From Candidatus Kaiserbacteria bacterium RIFCSPHIGHO2_01_FULL_53_31 (GTDB lineage Bacteria > Patescibacteriota > Minisyncoccia > Phycocordibacterales > Phycocordibacteraceae): a DNA stretch of 59,528 nt. A program made the translations under genes and the position numbers. The notes under the pieces are model-generated. The model worked only from the letters and a program-made list of their open reading frames with translations. It was not told where the DNA came from and made no database searches. The DNA lies in assembly GCA_001781095.1 (NCBI GenBank), contig MFKU01000014.1, positions 1 to 59,528 on the forward strand, written 5' to 3'. Shown piece after piece: positions 34,297 through 42,257 of this stretch (the stretch's first letter is position 1; the number at the start of each line of letters is the position of its first letter).

Positions 34297-34423
34297 TCCG
34301 GCGGCAACCCGAATGTGCTCAACGTCAACCGCTACGATGGCGAGCGATGGGTCAGCACCTATTGGGGCTATCCCGACAGTCAGTGGAATGACAATGGCGC
34401 TTTCGCGTTTCCCGTTGCCGCAA
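34297..34423 (+). repeat. DGR template repeat (TR)
   Basis: A non-coding copy of the VR in the same orientation. It contains AAC/AAT-type codon positions (GGCAACCCGAATGTG, CTCAACGTCAACCGC, TGGAATGACAATGGC) that diversify best under adenine mutagenesis. Upstream homology with the target gene decays with gaps (34273-34296), indicating an old duplication. The TR RNA would run on the strand opposite to avd, whose stop is 22 bp away. Confidence 0.92.
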
Positions 34424-34444
34424 CTCCCTTCACTTCTCGCCCCG

Positions 34445-34786
34445 CTATACGCGGGGTTGAGTTTTGCCTAGCTGCCCGTTCCAACCACCCAGCATTTTAC
34501 CGATTTCTTCAATCGGGACGGAGAGCGCAACGTATTTCTTCGTATCGAGTGATTTTGTCTCCCAGAGCACGAGTAACATCACCTTCAGGGTATCCAGTTT
34601 GCGAATGGCGAGCCGTACCCATGGCTGTTTTTCGGTTTTAGCGAGGAAAGTTGCAGAGGAGATCGCTTCTATCGTTTCTACAAAGAGCTCGTCTATCTTT
34701 CCGCCGAGAGTGTATCGATGTGTCTTGGGAATGGTCTGATAATATCCGTACCAAAGGATATATGCTGTCTTCAAACGCTCAAGCAC
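34445..34786 (-). CDS. avd: four-helix-bundle protein, Avd-like DGR accessory factor
   Basis: This encodes 113 residues from GTG 34786 (LERLKTAYILWYGYYQTIPK). Signatures of the CPR four-helix-bundle/bAvd family are RYTLGGKIDELFVETIEAI, VRLAIRKLDTLKVMLLVLWE and IGKMLGGWNGQL. Avd forms a basic barrel that binds the RT and the TR RNA. Codons upstream of the GTG (QRLLPVLERLK) still fit the family, so the true start may lie across the poly-G tract. Its strand is opposite to target, TR and RT. Confidence 0.88.
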   Translation of the reverse strand: MLERLKTAYILWYGYYQTIPKTHRYTLGGKIDELFVETIEAISSATFLAKTEKQPWVRLAIRKLDTLKVMLLVLWETKSLDTKKYVALSVPIEEIGKMLGGWNGQLGKTQPRV

Positions 34787-34800
34787 GGGGAGAAGTCGTT

Positions 34801-34810
34801 GGGGGGGGGG
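34801..34810. repeat. run of ten G at the divergent avd/RT 5' ends
   Basis: Ten consecutive G lie 15 bp upstream of the avd GTG and in the 5' part of the open RT frame. A TTG at 34799 after GGGGAG would enter the RT frame with 9 or 12 G. An ATG on minus at 34818 would enter the avd frame with 8 or 11 C. With 10 neither is in frame. This is either a phase-variable tract or an assembly error. Confidence 0.7.
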
Positions 34811-34856
34811 TTACTCATGGACGCTCGTATACGACGATATCATTTCGGTCGAGAAT

Positions 34857-35822
34857 TTGCTTGAAGCTTGGCGCGAGTTCAAACGAGACAAGCGCAAACG
34901 CGCTGATGTGCAGGAGTTTGGGAGAAACCTGATGAGCAATGTTCTCGACCTACATCGAGAACTTGCGACCGGTACGTACCAGCATGGTGGCTATCATCAT
35001 TTCAAGATAAGCGATCCAAAACCGCGTGATATCCACAAGGCGAGTGCGCGCGACCGGCTCGTACATCACTCGCTTCATCGAAAACTATATCCATTCTTCG
35101 ATCGCATCTTTATTGCTGACTCATATTCTTGTCGTATCGAGAAAGGAACGCACAAGGCGATGAATCGCTTTCGCGCATTCGCCTACAAAGTTTCGCAGAA
35201 CAACACACGCACCTGCTGGGTTCTCAAGTGCGACATTCGCAAATTCTTCGCGTCTATCGATCACGAAGCGCTCGTCCGTATCTTGCGTGCACATATTTCT
35301 GATGAGCGTCTGATGTTGCTTCTTGTAAATATTATCGGCAGTTTCAATTCAGACACTGTGGGGAGAGGTCTCCCGCTCGGGAATCTCACATCACAGTTAC
35401 TGGTAAACATTTACATGAACGAGTTTGATCAGTTCGTGAAGCATAAAATCAAAGCGAAGTATTACATCCGCTACGCTGATGATTTTGTGATTTTCTCCCA
35501 TGACCGAACTCATCTGGTAGAAATACTTCCATATATGGACGTATTTCTACGTTACCAGTTGAAACTTAAAATGCATCCGAACAAGGTTTCCATCGCAACC
35601 CTCTCTTCTGGCGTCGACTTTCTGGGCTGGGTCCATTTTCCCGATCGCCGCGTGCTACGTACGAGCACAAAGAAGCGAATGTTTAGAAACATACAAGAGA
35701 AGCAAGGGCACGAGGCAACAGTCCAGTCGTATCTCGGCCTGTTGAGTCATGGGAATGCTTGGAAACTTCAAGAAAGTGTAAAGTCCTTGCACGAGGTAGC
35801 GCTCGCGAAGCATTCGGTTTGA
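34857..35822 (+). CDS. DGR-type reverse transcriptase
   Basis: This encodes 321 residues from TTG 34857; the open frame continues upstream through LVYDDIISVEN (34824-34856) to the poly-G tract with no standard start, so the real N-terminus is about 20 residues longer. RT motifs: CDIRKFFASID (palm Asp), GLPLGNLTSQ (the DGR form of motif 4), YYIRYADDFVIF (catalytic YADD), GVDFLGWVHFP. No maturase or endonuclease domain is present, which argues against a group II intron. It copies TR RNA into adenine-mutated cDNA. Confidence 0.92.
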   Translation: MLEAWREFKRDKRKRADVQEFGRNLMSNVLDLHRELATGTYQHGGYHHFKISDPKPRDIHKASARDRLVHHSLHRKLYPFFDRIFIADSYSCRIEKGTHKAMNRFRAFAYKVSQNNTRTCWVLKCDIRKFFASIDHEALVRILRAHISDERLMLLLVNIIGSFNSDTVGRGLPLGNLTSQLLVNIYMNEFDQFVKHKIKAKYYIRYADDFVIFSHDRTHLVEILPYMDVFLRYQLKLKMHPNKVSIATLSSGVDFLGWVHFPDRRVLRTSTKKRMFRNIQEKQGHEATVQSYLGLLSHGNAWKLQESVKSLHEVALAKHSV

Positions 35823-35857
35823 CAGGGAAGGCATACCTAAAGTAGTATATTGGTATG
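35819..35857 (+). promoter_or_regulatory. promoter and possible operator of the toxin-antitoxin genes
   Basis: TTGACA (35819-35824, overlapping the RT stop) and TAGTAT (35843-35848) are spaced by 18 bp. CATACC (35832-35837) and GGTATG (35852-35857) form an inverted repeat covering the -10 region and the start codon, a plausible binding site for the antitoxin. Confidence 0.55.
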
Positions 35858-36130
35858 AATACGAAGACAACCATCACCATCAAAACCGACAAGAAGTTGC
35901 GTGACGCAGCGAAGCGCACGGCCATGAAATTGGGCATTCCACTCTCAACCGTGATGAATGCCCAACTTGCGCAATTCGTCTCCGAAGGGCGTTTTGAGGT
36001 GTCGCTCACTCCCCGTCCTGAAAGGGTACGAGCATGGGAACGCATAAGTGAAGAAATGGATCAACACCCGGAGCGCTATAAAGTGTTTACGAATGCCGAT
36101 GACTTGCTTGTTGATCTCGGTCTCGCATGA
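35855..36130 (+). CDS. RelB/DinJ-family antitoxin
   Basis: This encodes 91 residues. The N-terminus TTITIKTDKKLRDAAKRTAMKL (ribbon-helix-helix, in two parts: TTITIKTDKKLRDAAK and RTAMKLGIPLSTVMNAQLAQ) is typical of RelB/DinJ; the C-terminal half would wrap the toxin. It overlaps the toxin gene by 4 bp (ATGA), the usual coupling. It lies directly after the DGR reverse transcriptase. Confidence 0.88.
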   Translation: MNTKTTITIKTDKKLRDAAKRTAMKLGIPLSTVMNAQLAQFVSEGRFEVSLTPRPERVRAWERISEEMDQHPERYKVFTNADDLLVDLGLA

Positions 36131-36390
36131 TCATTGTCTACGCGTCCAGCTTTAAAAAGCAGATTCGCCACTTGCCTCCGGGGATCAAACGGGCACTGTC
36201 TGAACGATTGCGTCTGTTCGTGGACATGCCATACCACCCATTACTCGACAATCACGTATTGAAGGGAGATCGCCGCGGATACCGTAGCATCAATATCACC
36301 GGTGACTGGAGAGTTATCTATGAATATGTTGACGCAACAAACGTACGACTCATCGAAATAGGCACGCACCACGATCTGTACGGTACCTAG
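36127..36390 (+). CDS. RelE/YafQ-family mRNA interferase toxin
   Basis: This encodes 87 residues: IIVYASSFKKQIRHLPPGIK at the start, HVLKGDRRGYRSINITGDWR in the middle and LIEIGTHHDLYG at the end, matching YafQ-type toxins that cleave mRNA on the ribosome. The C-terminal His of HHDLYG is the expected catalytic residue. The stop overlaps convergent pgk by 4 bp. Confidence 0.88.
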   Translation: MIIVYASSFKKQIRHLPPGIKRALSERLRLFVDMPYHPLLDNHVLKGDRRGYRSINITGDWRVIYEYVDATNVRLIEIGTHHDLYGT

Positions 36391-37538
36391 CCGAGTGCTT
36401 CGATGCCGGGCAGGGTGCCGCCGTGCGCTAGGAATTCGAGCATGGCGCCACCGCCCGTAGACACGAAGGAGAATTGAGACAGGAGCCCGAGTTTCTCGAT
36501 CGAGGCGACCGTGTCGCCACCACCGATGGTGGAATCGGTGCTGGACGAAGCAACGGCGCGCGCGACCATATTCGTAGCATCAGCAAATCCATTTTCGTAA
36601 TTCCCAAGGGGACCGTTCCAGAGAATCGACTTCGCCCTGCGTATAAGCTCGCCGAGAAGGACCGTTGTTGCCGGCCCGACATCAAGAATAATCTCGTCGG
36701 AACGCACTTCCTCCACCAATGCAACACGAGCGTGTGAACGCGCGTCTGCGCTCGCGAGGGCGCTTTCCGGAACCACGAGAATGTCGATCGGCAGAACGAG
36801 TTTCGGGTTCGAGAGGAGTTCTTTAATTTGCGCTGAACCGCCGCTGCCGACGAGGGACTTCCCCACCACGTGTCCCGCCCCTTTGAGGAAATCGCTTGCA
36901 AGCGCGCCACCGACAAATACGCGGTCGTAGGTCGCGATGAGCGCGCGGAGCACTGGTTCCTTGGTAGAGAATTTAGCGCCGCCGATGATCGCAAGCGCGG
37001 GGTGCGTCGGTGTGCGTGCTCTCGTGAGCGCCGCGACTTCTTCTTCGAGGAGGATGCCGGCATACGAGGGAAGAATCTTTGGTAGACGGACGATAGATGC
37101 GTGCGTACGGTGGCAGGTATCGAAGGAATCTTCCACGAATACATCGCCGAGTGCAGCGAGCTCATGCGCAAACGTCACGTCGTTCATTACTTCCCCGCGG
37201 TTACGACGCAAGTTTTCAAGAACGAGCACTTTCCCCGGCATAAGATCGCGAACAGCCGCGCGCGTGGAAGCACCGATCGTTTCTGGAAAGAATGAGACAC
37301 CGGGCAATAATTTTCTAAGTGCATCTGCAACGGGCGCCAGTGTTTCTGTACCCTTCTGACCAAGGTGACTTATGAGTACGACGCGTGCACCGCGCTGAGT
37401 CAAATAGCGGATCGTCGGTATCGTACGACGCAAGCGATACTCGTCGGCGATGACGCAATGTTCCGTCGGCACGTTTAGCGTGGCGCGGACCAGTATGGGG
37501 ATATTCTCGAAGAGTCCGATGTCTCGAACGAAGCGCAT
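36387..37538 (-). CDS. pgk: phosphoglycerate kinase
   Basis: This encodes 383 residues. Motifs: KVLVLENLRRNRGE, AIIGGAKFSTKEPVL, ILWNGPLGNYENG, TIGGGDTVAS, FVSTGGGAMLEFLAHG. The substrate motif usually reading VRxDxNVP is VRATLNVP here, so the conserved Asp is Thr; most other motifs also have small deviations. It should transfer phosphate from 1,3-bisphosphoglycerate to ADP. The start follows the tpiA stop directly. Confidence 0.9.
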   Translation of the reverse strand: MRFVRDIGLFENIPILVRATLNVPTEHCVIADEYRLRRTIPTIRYLTQRGARVVLISHLGQKGTETLAPVADALRKLLPGVSFFPETIGASTRAAVRDLMPGKVLVLENLRRNRGEVMNDVTFAHELAALGDVFVEDSFDTCHRTHASIVRLPKILPSYAGILLEEEVAALTRARTPTHPALAIIGGAKFSTKEPVLRALIATYDRVFVGGALASDFLKGAGHVVGKSLVGSGGSAQIKELLSNPKLVLPIDILVVPESALASADARSHARVALVEEVRSDEIILDVGPATTVLLGELIRRAKSILWNGPLGNYENGFADATNMVARAVASSSTDSTIGGGDTVASIEKLGLLSQFSFVSTGGGAMLEFLAHGGTLPGIEALG

Positions 37539-37539
37539 G

Positions 37540-38286
37540 CTAGGAGATCTCCTTGATCAGTTGGCTGAACGTCTTTGGATCGATTGAGGCATGGCCAATG
37601 AGAAATCCGTCGACGCCGGAACTGGCTGCGAGGTCACGAATATTGGCCGGTTCGACCGAGCCGCCGTAGAGCACGAGCGTATGAGCAGAGCTTTTGCCGG
37701 GGAGAAATTCGGCGAGCACTTTGCGTATGTAGAGCACTATTTCGCATAGATCATCCGCGTGAATGGCGAGCGCAGCCGTTTTCTCAATCGCCCATTCTGG
37801 TTCGTAGGCCACAATGACCTTGCGCCGCTCTTTCGGAGAGAGCGATTTTATAGCGAGGGTCAGCTCTTCTCTTAGAAAGGAGAGGTAGCGGCCTTCAGTG
37901 TCACGCTCCTTCTCGCCGATACAGAGAATAGGTACGAGTCCATGGGCGAGCGCGTGCGCCAGCTTCTCGGCGATGACCGCGTTAGAATCGCCGGCGGCGC
38001 GACGTTCCGAGTGCCCGATGATTGCATAAACAGCGCCCGCGGCAGCGTACACCTGCGCAGTCACTTCACCGGTTTGCGCGCCGCCTGTCGTCGCCGAGAT
38101 ATCTTGGGCTGCGAAGAGAATGGGTGAGGAGTTCCCGAGCGCGAGAGCGCCGAGGAGAACAGACGGCGGCGCAAGTACGACGGTTGTCGTTCTCTGTCCT
38201 CGCACGAGTCGTTTGCCAAGCGAGAAGAGCTCCTTCGCTCTCTTAATATCCTCGACGTACGCTTTCCAGTTAGCAACGAGTAACAT
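37540..38286 (-). CDS. tpiA: triosephosphate isomerase
   Basis: This encodes 248 residues from MLLVANWKAYVEDIKRAKEL; seven upstream residues are excluded because the TIM barrel starts at this Met. The substrate/catalytic residues are in NWKAY (Asn, Lys), IIGHSERRAAG (His) and VAYEPEWAI (Glu), with LYGGSVEPANI near the end. It interconverts DHAP and glyceraldehyde-3-phosphate. It forms a glycolytic pair with pgk. Confidence 0.96.
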   Translation of the reverse strand: MLLVANWKAYVEDIKRAKELFSLGKRLVRGQRTTTVVLAPPSVLLGALALGNSSPILFAAQDISATTGGAQTGEVTAQVYAAAGAVYAIIGHSERRAAGDSNAVIAEKLAHALAHGLVPILCIGEKERDTEGRYLSFLREELTLAIKSLSPKERRKVIVAYEPEWAIEKTAALAIHADDLCEIVLYIRKVLAEFLPGKSSAHTLVLYGGSVEPANIRDLAASSGVDGFLIGHASIDPKTFSQLIKEIS

Positions 38287-38337
38287 ATATGAAGTATACC
38301 AGCCCATTCCGGCCTTCTCGCTTGCTATACTACGCGT

Positions 38338-38724
38338 GTGATTCGTACATTTAAAGAACGCGGATTTACGTTAATCGAGATATTGGTTGCGCTTTTCATT
38401 CTGTCGCTGACCGTTGTCTTCGCGACGCTCATCATCGGATCAATTAAGATAGTTGGGGATGCAAAATATGAAAATGTGGCCTTCCGCATCGCGAACAACA
38501 AGCTTGATGAGCTCCGTGCCGGAGGATACGATGCATTGTCTGCGGGTGGTCCGTTTGTCGACGACGAGCTTGCTAATCTGCCCCAAGGATCGGCGAGTAC
38601 GAGCATCACCATCCTTAACGAACAGACCAAGCAGGTAATGTCGGGCGTTTCGTGGCGCGGCGCAGACGGCATCACACGCGTCGCCTCGCTCACGACCTTG
38701 GTGACCGAATTTGGCGGCCTATAG
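38338..38724 (+). CDS. type IV prepilin/pseudopilin
   Basis: This encodes 128 residues from GTG 38338. The class III signal is MIRTFKERG|FTLIEILVALFILSL, with cleavage after Gly9 and Glu at +5. The rest is a short globular head (KLDELRAGGYDALSAGG). It resembles GspI/PilV minor pilins. It heads a three-gene operon with the next two. Confidence 0.9.
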   Translation: MIRTFKERGFTLIEILVALFILSLTVVFATLIIGSIKIVGDAKYENVAFRIANNKLDELRAGGYDALSAGGPFVDDELANLPQGSASTSITILNEQTKQVMSGVSWRGADGITRVASLTTLVTEFGGL

Positions 38725-38726
38725 AT

Positions 38727-39275
38727 ATGTTGCGAGGCGTAACCTTAATCGAGATAGTGATCACCGTGGCGATTTCCGCTATTCTTATGCTCGCCATAAC
38801 GCAACTCTATGTGATGTATGGGCGCGTTATCGAATCGCAGCAAGCATCGATCGAAATGATGCTCGGCGGGAGCAGTATCATGGACACCGCGCGTGCCGCA
38901 GGCCTCCAAGCTGGACAGGTTGTCGCTTCGCATTCCTTCTCCGGCACAACCTACGCAACGGGCGCTACAACGGTCGTTTTTGAACTTCCTGCCGTCGATA
39001 TCTCGGGAGGTATAGTTCCTGGTGCATACGATTATATTGCGGTTTTTTCTTCCGGTTCCAATGTGTACCGTCTGGTCGATGCAGCCGCCGAAAGCGCGCG
39101 TATTTCAGAACAAACACTTTTGACGGACGTGCTCGGCGCACTCAGTTTTAGCTATGACAACCCTGACTTTCCTTCCGCGACACGGGTGACGGTCGATGCG
39201 ACAACCAGCATACGCGTGCGAGGTGTGGCAGCCGAGGCGCATTTCTATGAACAAATTTATCTTCGAAATATATGA
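38727..39275 (+). CDS. type IV prepilin/pseudopilin (GspJ/PilW-like)
   Basis: This encodes 182 residues from ATG 38727 (MLRG|VTLIEIVITVAISAILM), a class III signal with cleavage after Gly4. A globular part (RVIESQQASIEMMLGGSSIM; YDYIAVFSSGSNVYRLVDAA) follows. The gene starts 3 bp after its neighbour and overlaps the next by 4 bp, so the three are cotranslated minor pilus components. Confidence 0.88.
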   Translation: MLRGVTLIEIVITVAISAILMLAITQLYVMYGRVIESQQASIEMMLGGSSIMDTARAAGLQAGQVVASHSFSGTTYATGATTVVFELPAVDISGGIVPGAYDYIAVFSSGSNVYRLVDAAAESARISEQTLLTDVLGALSFSYDNPDFPSATRVTVDATTSIRVRGVAAEAHFYEQIYLRNI

Positions 39276-41038
39276 TGCGGAACCACGAAGCGTATAAACG
39301 CGGTTATATCCTTCTCGTCGTCCTTGTCGTTAGTGCCGTCGTTATCGCAATTACAAGCGGTTTTTTCAATTATTACGGGAGCGCAGTTTATTCTGAGCGC
39401 CACGCATTCGCTTCAGCGCGAGCACTCGCGCTCGCAGAGGCGGGTATTGATAAGGCCGTGTATGAGCTCAATCAGGATGCGGATTACTCGGGAGAAAGCG
39501 ATACTGTTCTTGGCGCGGGTTCCTTCAGCGTCTCGGTCGCGAGCATCGATGGCAATACAAAACGCTTGACCGTCACCGGTTTCGCCCCGAACAGCGCTAA
39601 CCCAATCGCCACCAAAGTCGTCAAAGCGACCGTCAGCATAAATTCGTCCGTCGTGTCGTTTCGTTACGGGGTCCAGGTCGGGCAAGGAGGAGTTAGTATG
39701 AGCAACGGTTCGCGCATTGAAGGAAATCTATTTTCCAATGGCAGCGTTACCGGCAGCGGCACCATATCGGGCGATGTTACCGTGGCGGTGAGCACAGATC
39801 CTATTGCCAATCAACAGTGGACGGTACAAAACACGGGCTTCAAAATTGGAGACATCGCCGCACACGCCGACGTAGCGCAGTCGTTTAAGCCTTCAGTAAG
39901 CGCGTCGCTCGCGGGAATCAGTCTGCAACTTAAAAAGACGGGGAGCCCAGGCGATATCACGATTAAGATCGTGAACGACATTGGCAGCAAACCAGGATCG
40001 ACCGTACTTGCGAGCGGCGTTATCCCCGCATCACTCATAACTTCTGCATACGGCTTTGCCGACGTTACTCTTGATGCTTCTCCTACAGTCACATCGGGAA
40101 CAACCTATTGGATTATTGCGATCGCAGCCGTGAGTGTGAACGATTATTTCATGTGGGGGCAAGATAGCGGCGGCGGTTACAGCAGAGGTGTTGCGAAATA
40201 CAGCAGCAATTGGAACGCACCGAGTCCGTCATGGAATAATATCACAGGCGATTTAGATTTTAGGATGTTCGTGAACGGAATAGCTACGACATTGAGCGGG
40301 ATAACGGTAGGCGGAGATGCATGGGCGCATACCCTGTCAAGCTGCACCGTCGGTGGCGATGCCTCGTATCAGACCATTTCGAATTGTGATGTAACCGGAA
40401 CGGAAAATCCCGGAACAGATCCGGCGACGCCAGTGCCGCTTCCTATTTCTGAGGCGCAAATTGCAGAGTGGGAGGCCACTGCCGAAGCCGGAGGCACATT
40501 GCCCGGCCCCTATTCATATGAGGGTACTCGGACATTGGGTCCGGTGAAGATAGATGGCGATCTTACCGTGACGAATGGCGCCTCGCTCATTTTGACCGGC
40601 CCGGTGTGGGTACGAGGCAACGTGACGTTCTCTAACAACGCTGTTCTTACCGTTTCGCAAAGTACCGGCAACAGCGGGGCGGTCATCATCGCCGACGCAA
40701 CCGGAAATACGAACGTTAAAGGCATCGTTAATCTTTCTAACAACGTCATTGTCAGCGGCAACGGAGAAGAAAATAGTTTCCCGATGATACTTACCACGAA
40801 TACCGGATCAAACGCGGTTGAACTATCAAACAATGCAGTCGGCGTTATCCTGTACGCGCCCTACGGATCTGCCGAAATCAGCAATGGCACGCACGCGACC
40901 CAAGTGACGGCGAAGAGTCTTGAATTGGAGAACAACGCAGTCGTCAGCTATGACAATGGACTGCAGAACGCAAGCTTCTCTAATGGACCGGGTGCGTCGT
41001 GGGCGGTCGTTTCCGGCACCTACGCAATCACGCAGTGA
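39272..41038 (+). CDS. PilX/GspK-like pilus protein with large adhesin-like region
   Basis: This encodes 588 residues. The N-terminus GYILLVVLVVSAVVIAITSG and ALAEAGIDKAVYELNQDADY is the PilX N-terminal pattern. Residues 150-560 are secreted and beta-rich with repeated right-handed-helix-like segments (GSRIEGNLFSNGSVTGSGTI; NNAVLTVSQSTGNSG; LSNNAVGVILYAPYGSAEIS). A jelly-roll-like module lies at 190-330 (AQSFKPSVSASLAGISLQLK). It may be a tip adhesin. Convergent with pilC with no gap. Confidence 0.8.
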   Translation: MMRNHEAYKRGYILLVVLVVSAVVIAITSGFFNYYGSAVYSERHAFASARALALAEAGIDKAVYELNQDADYSGESDTVLGAGSFSVSVASIDGNTKRLTVTGFAPNSANPIATKVVKATVSINSSVVSFRYGVQVGQGGVSMSNGSRIEGNLFSNGSVTGSGTISGDVTVAVSTDPIANQQWTVQNTGFKIGDIAAHADVAQSFKPSVSASLAGISLQLKKTGSPGDITIKIVNDIGSKPGSTVLASGVIPASLITSAYGFADVTLDASPTVTSGTTYWIIAIAAVSVNDYFMWGQDSGGGYSRGVAKYSSNWNAPSPSWNNITGDLDFRMFVNGIATTLSGITVGGDAWAHTLSSCTVGGDASYQTISNCDVTGTENPGTDPATPVPLPISEAQIAEWEATAEAGGTLPGPYSYEGTRTLGPVKIDGDLTVTNGASLILTGPVWVRGNVTFSNNAVLTVSQSTGNSGAVIIADATGNTNVKGIVNLSNNVIVSGNGEENSFPMILTTNTGSNAVELSNNAVGVILYAPYGSAEISNGTHATQVTAKSLELENNAVVSYDNGLQNASFSNGPGASWAVVSGTYAITQ

Positions 41039-42256
41039 TCAAATTGCCGAGGAGAGCGAGTAGATAGGCGAGATCATCGAAACGGCGAAGATGCCGACCA
41101 CCCCGCCGATAAGGAGCATCAAGACCGGCTCGATAATAGTCGAGAGATCTTTTGTCTTCTCGGACACATCTTCTTCGTAGAATTCGGCAACCTGTTTCAA
41201 CATCGGTGCGACCTTCCCTGTTTCCTCGCCGACCGAGAGCATCTCGCTCATAAGTATGGGGTAAATCTTTGTATGTTCTGCAAATGCTATCGACAGTGGC
41301 TCTCCTTTTTTGACTCGTTCCTCGGCTTCTTCAATGACGCGAGCGAAGGCATTGTCACGAACCACTTCCTTGGTAATCGAAAGTGCGTTCAGCACCGGAA
41401 CGCCGGCAGAGAGGAGCGAAGAGAGCGTGCGCGCGGTGCGCGCCGCAAATGTCTCGCGAATGAGTTCGCCCACAACCGGCACATAAAGTGCGCCGGCGAG
41501 TACGATCGCACTGCCCCGCCGCGAACGGACGAAGGCGATAGTTCCCACTACAAACGCGATAAGTGCGGCGAAGACAAATGGCGCGTACGCCACCATGAAG
41601 TTTGAAAGCGAAATGAACAGTTTTGTCGCGGTTGGCAAAGGCACCTTAAGTTCGGTGAAGGTCTTGGTCAGCGTTGGCACGACATAGATAAGCATGAGAA
41701 TGCTGACGATCAGAATTGCCGTGATGATGATGAACGGATAGATCATTGCGCCCTTTATTTTCCGCGTTAGCGCTTCGGCGCGTTCCATCTGAAGCCCGAC
41801 GACCGCAAGTGAGTCAGACAGTGATCCTGATTCCTCGCCAGCGCGCACCATCGCGGTCAGTATTCCCGGGAACACCTTGGGATAACTAGTGAGCGCCTCG
41901 TGGAATGAGGACCCTTTTTTAATCGATTCAGAAATATTGGTAACGACCGCTTTCAGATGCTTATTCCCGGTCTGTCGTTCGATAACGGAGAGCGCACGAG
42001 CGAGCGAGAGTCCGGCGGAGAGCATCGTAGCGAGATTTTTCGCCATAAGACTCACATCGGAGCGCTTGATGCCGGTACCGAATATGCTGTAGGACAGCAG
42101 TTTTGAAAGACTTAAGTCCCATTTGTGCTCCGTAAGGTCGACTACGAACCCTCCCTCCTTCTGAACTTGTTCGTATACTTCGAAGCGCGACGCTGCGTCG
42201 ATGACGATCGTGCTGTCAGGCGCGCCCTCTTTGCGTATCGTGGTGCGGAATTTCAT
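41039..42256 (-). CDS. pilC: type IV pilus inner-membrane platform protein PilC (GspF family)
   Basis: This encodes 405 residues. Two GspF domains are present (SLMAKNLATMLSAGLSLARA near residue 85; RTARTLSSLLSAGVPVLNAL near 290), each with MVRAGEESGSLSDSL or MLSVGEETGKVAPML, plus three membrane helices. PilC couples the PilB motor to pilin extraction from the membrane. It follows pilB with 1 bp spacing. Confidence 0.95.
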   Translation of the reverse strand: MKFRTTIRKEGAPDSTIVIDAASRFEVYEQVQKEGGFVVDLTEHKWDLSLSKLLSYSIFGTGIKRSDVSLMAKNLATMLSAGLSLARALSVIERQTGNKHLKAVVTNISESIKKGSSFHEALTSYPKVFPGILTAMVRAGEESGSLSDSLAVVGLQMERAEALTRKIKGAMIYPFIIITAILIVSILMLIYVVPTLTKTFTELKVPLPTATKLFISLSNFMVAYAPFVFAALIAFVVGTIAFVRSRRGSAIVLAGALYVPVVGELIRETFAARTARTLSSLLSAGVPVLNALSITKEVVRDNAFARVIEEAEERVKKGEPLSIAFAEHTKIYPILMSEMLSVGEETGKVAPMLKQVAEFYEEDVSEKTKDLSTIIEPVLMLLIGGVVGIFAVSMISPIYSLSSAI

Positions 42257-42257
42257 C

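Larger units (their letters stand above)
33251..35822 (+). mobile_element. diversity-generating retroelement (DGR)
   Basis: A complete cassette: target gene with 3' variable repeat, template repeat, Avd-like gene (reverse orientation) and DGR-type reverse transcriptase. The TR/VR pair has eight mismatches in 127 bp and all are at TR adenines. DGRs hypermutate a surface or binding protein by adenine-randomised cDNA replacing the VR (mutagenic retrohoming). Such elements are known to be abundant in CPR bacteria and DPANN archaea. Confidence 0.93.

Noticed and set aside
33868-34641. 257-codon plus-strand ORF across the VR, the TR and part of avd
   Set aside because: It only joins the target's shifted frame, the template repeat and the antisense of avd; it is not a plausible protein.
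34857-35822. Group II intron or retron reverse transcriptase
   Set aside because: No maturase or endonuclease domain, no intron-like flanks, DGR-type motif 4, plus TR/VR and Avd in place.
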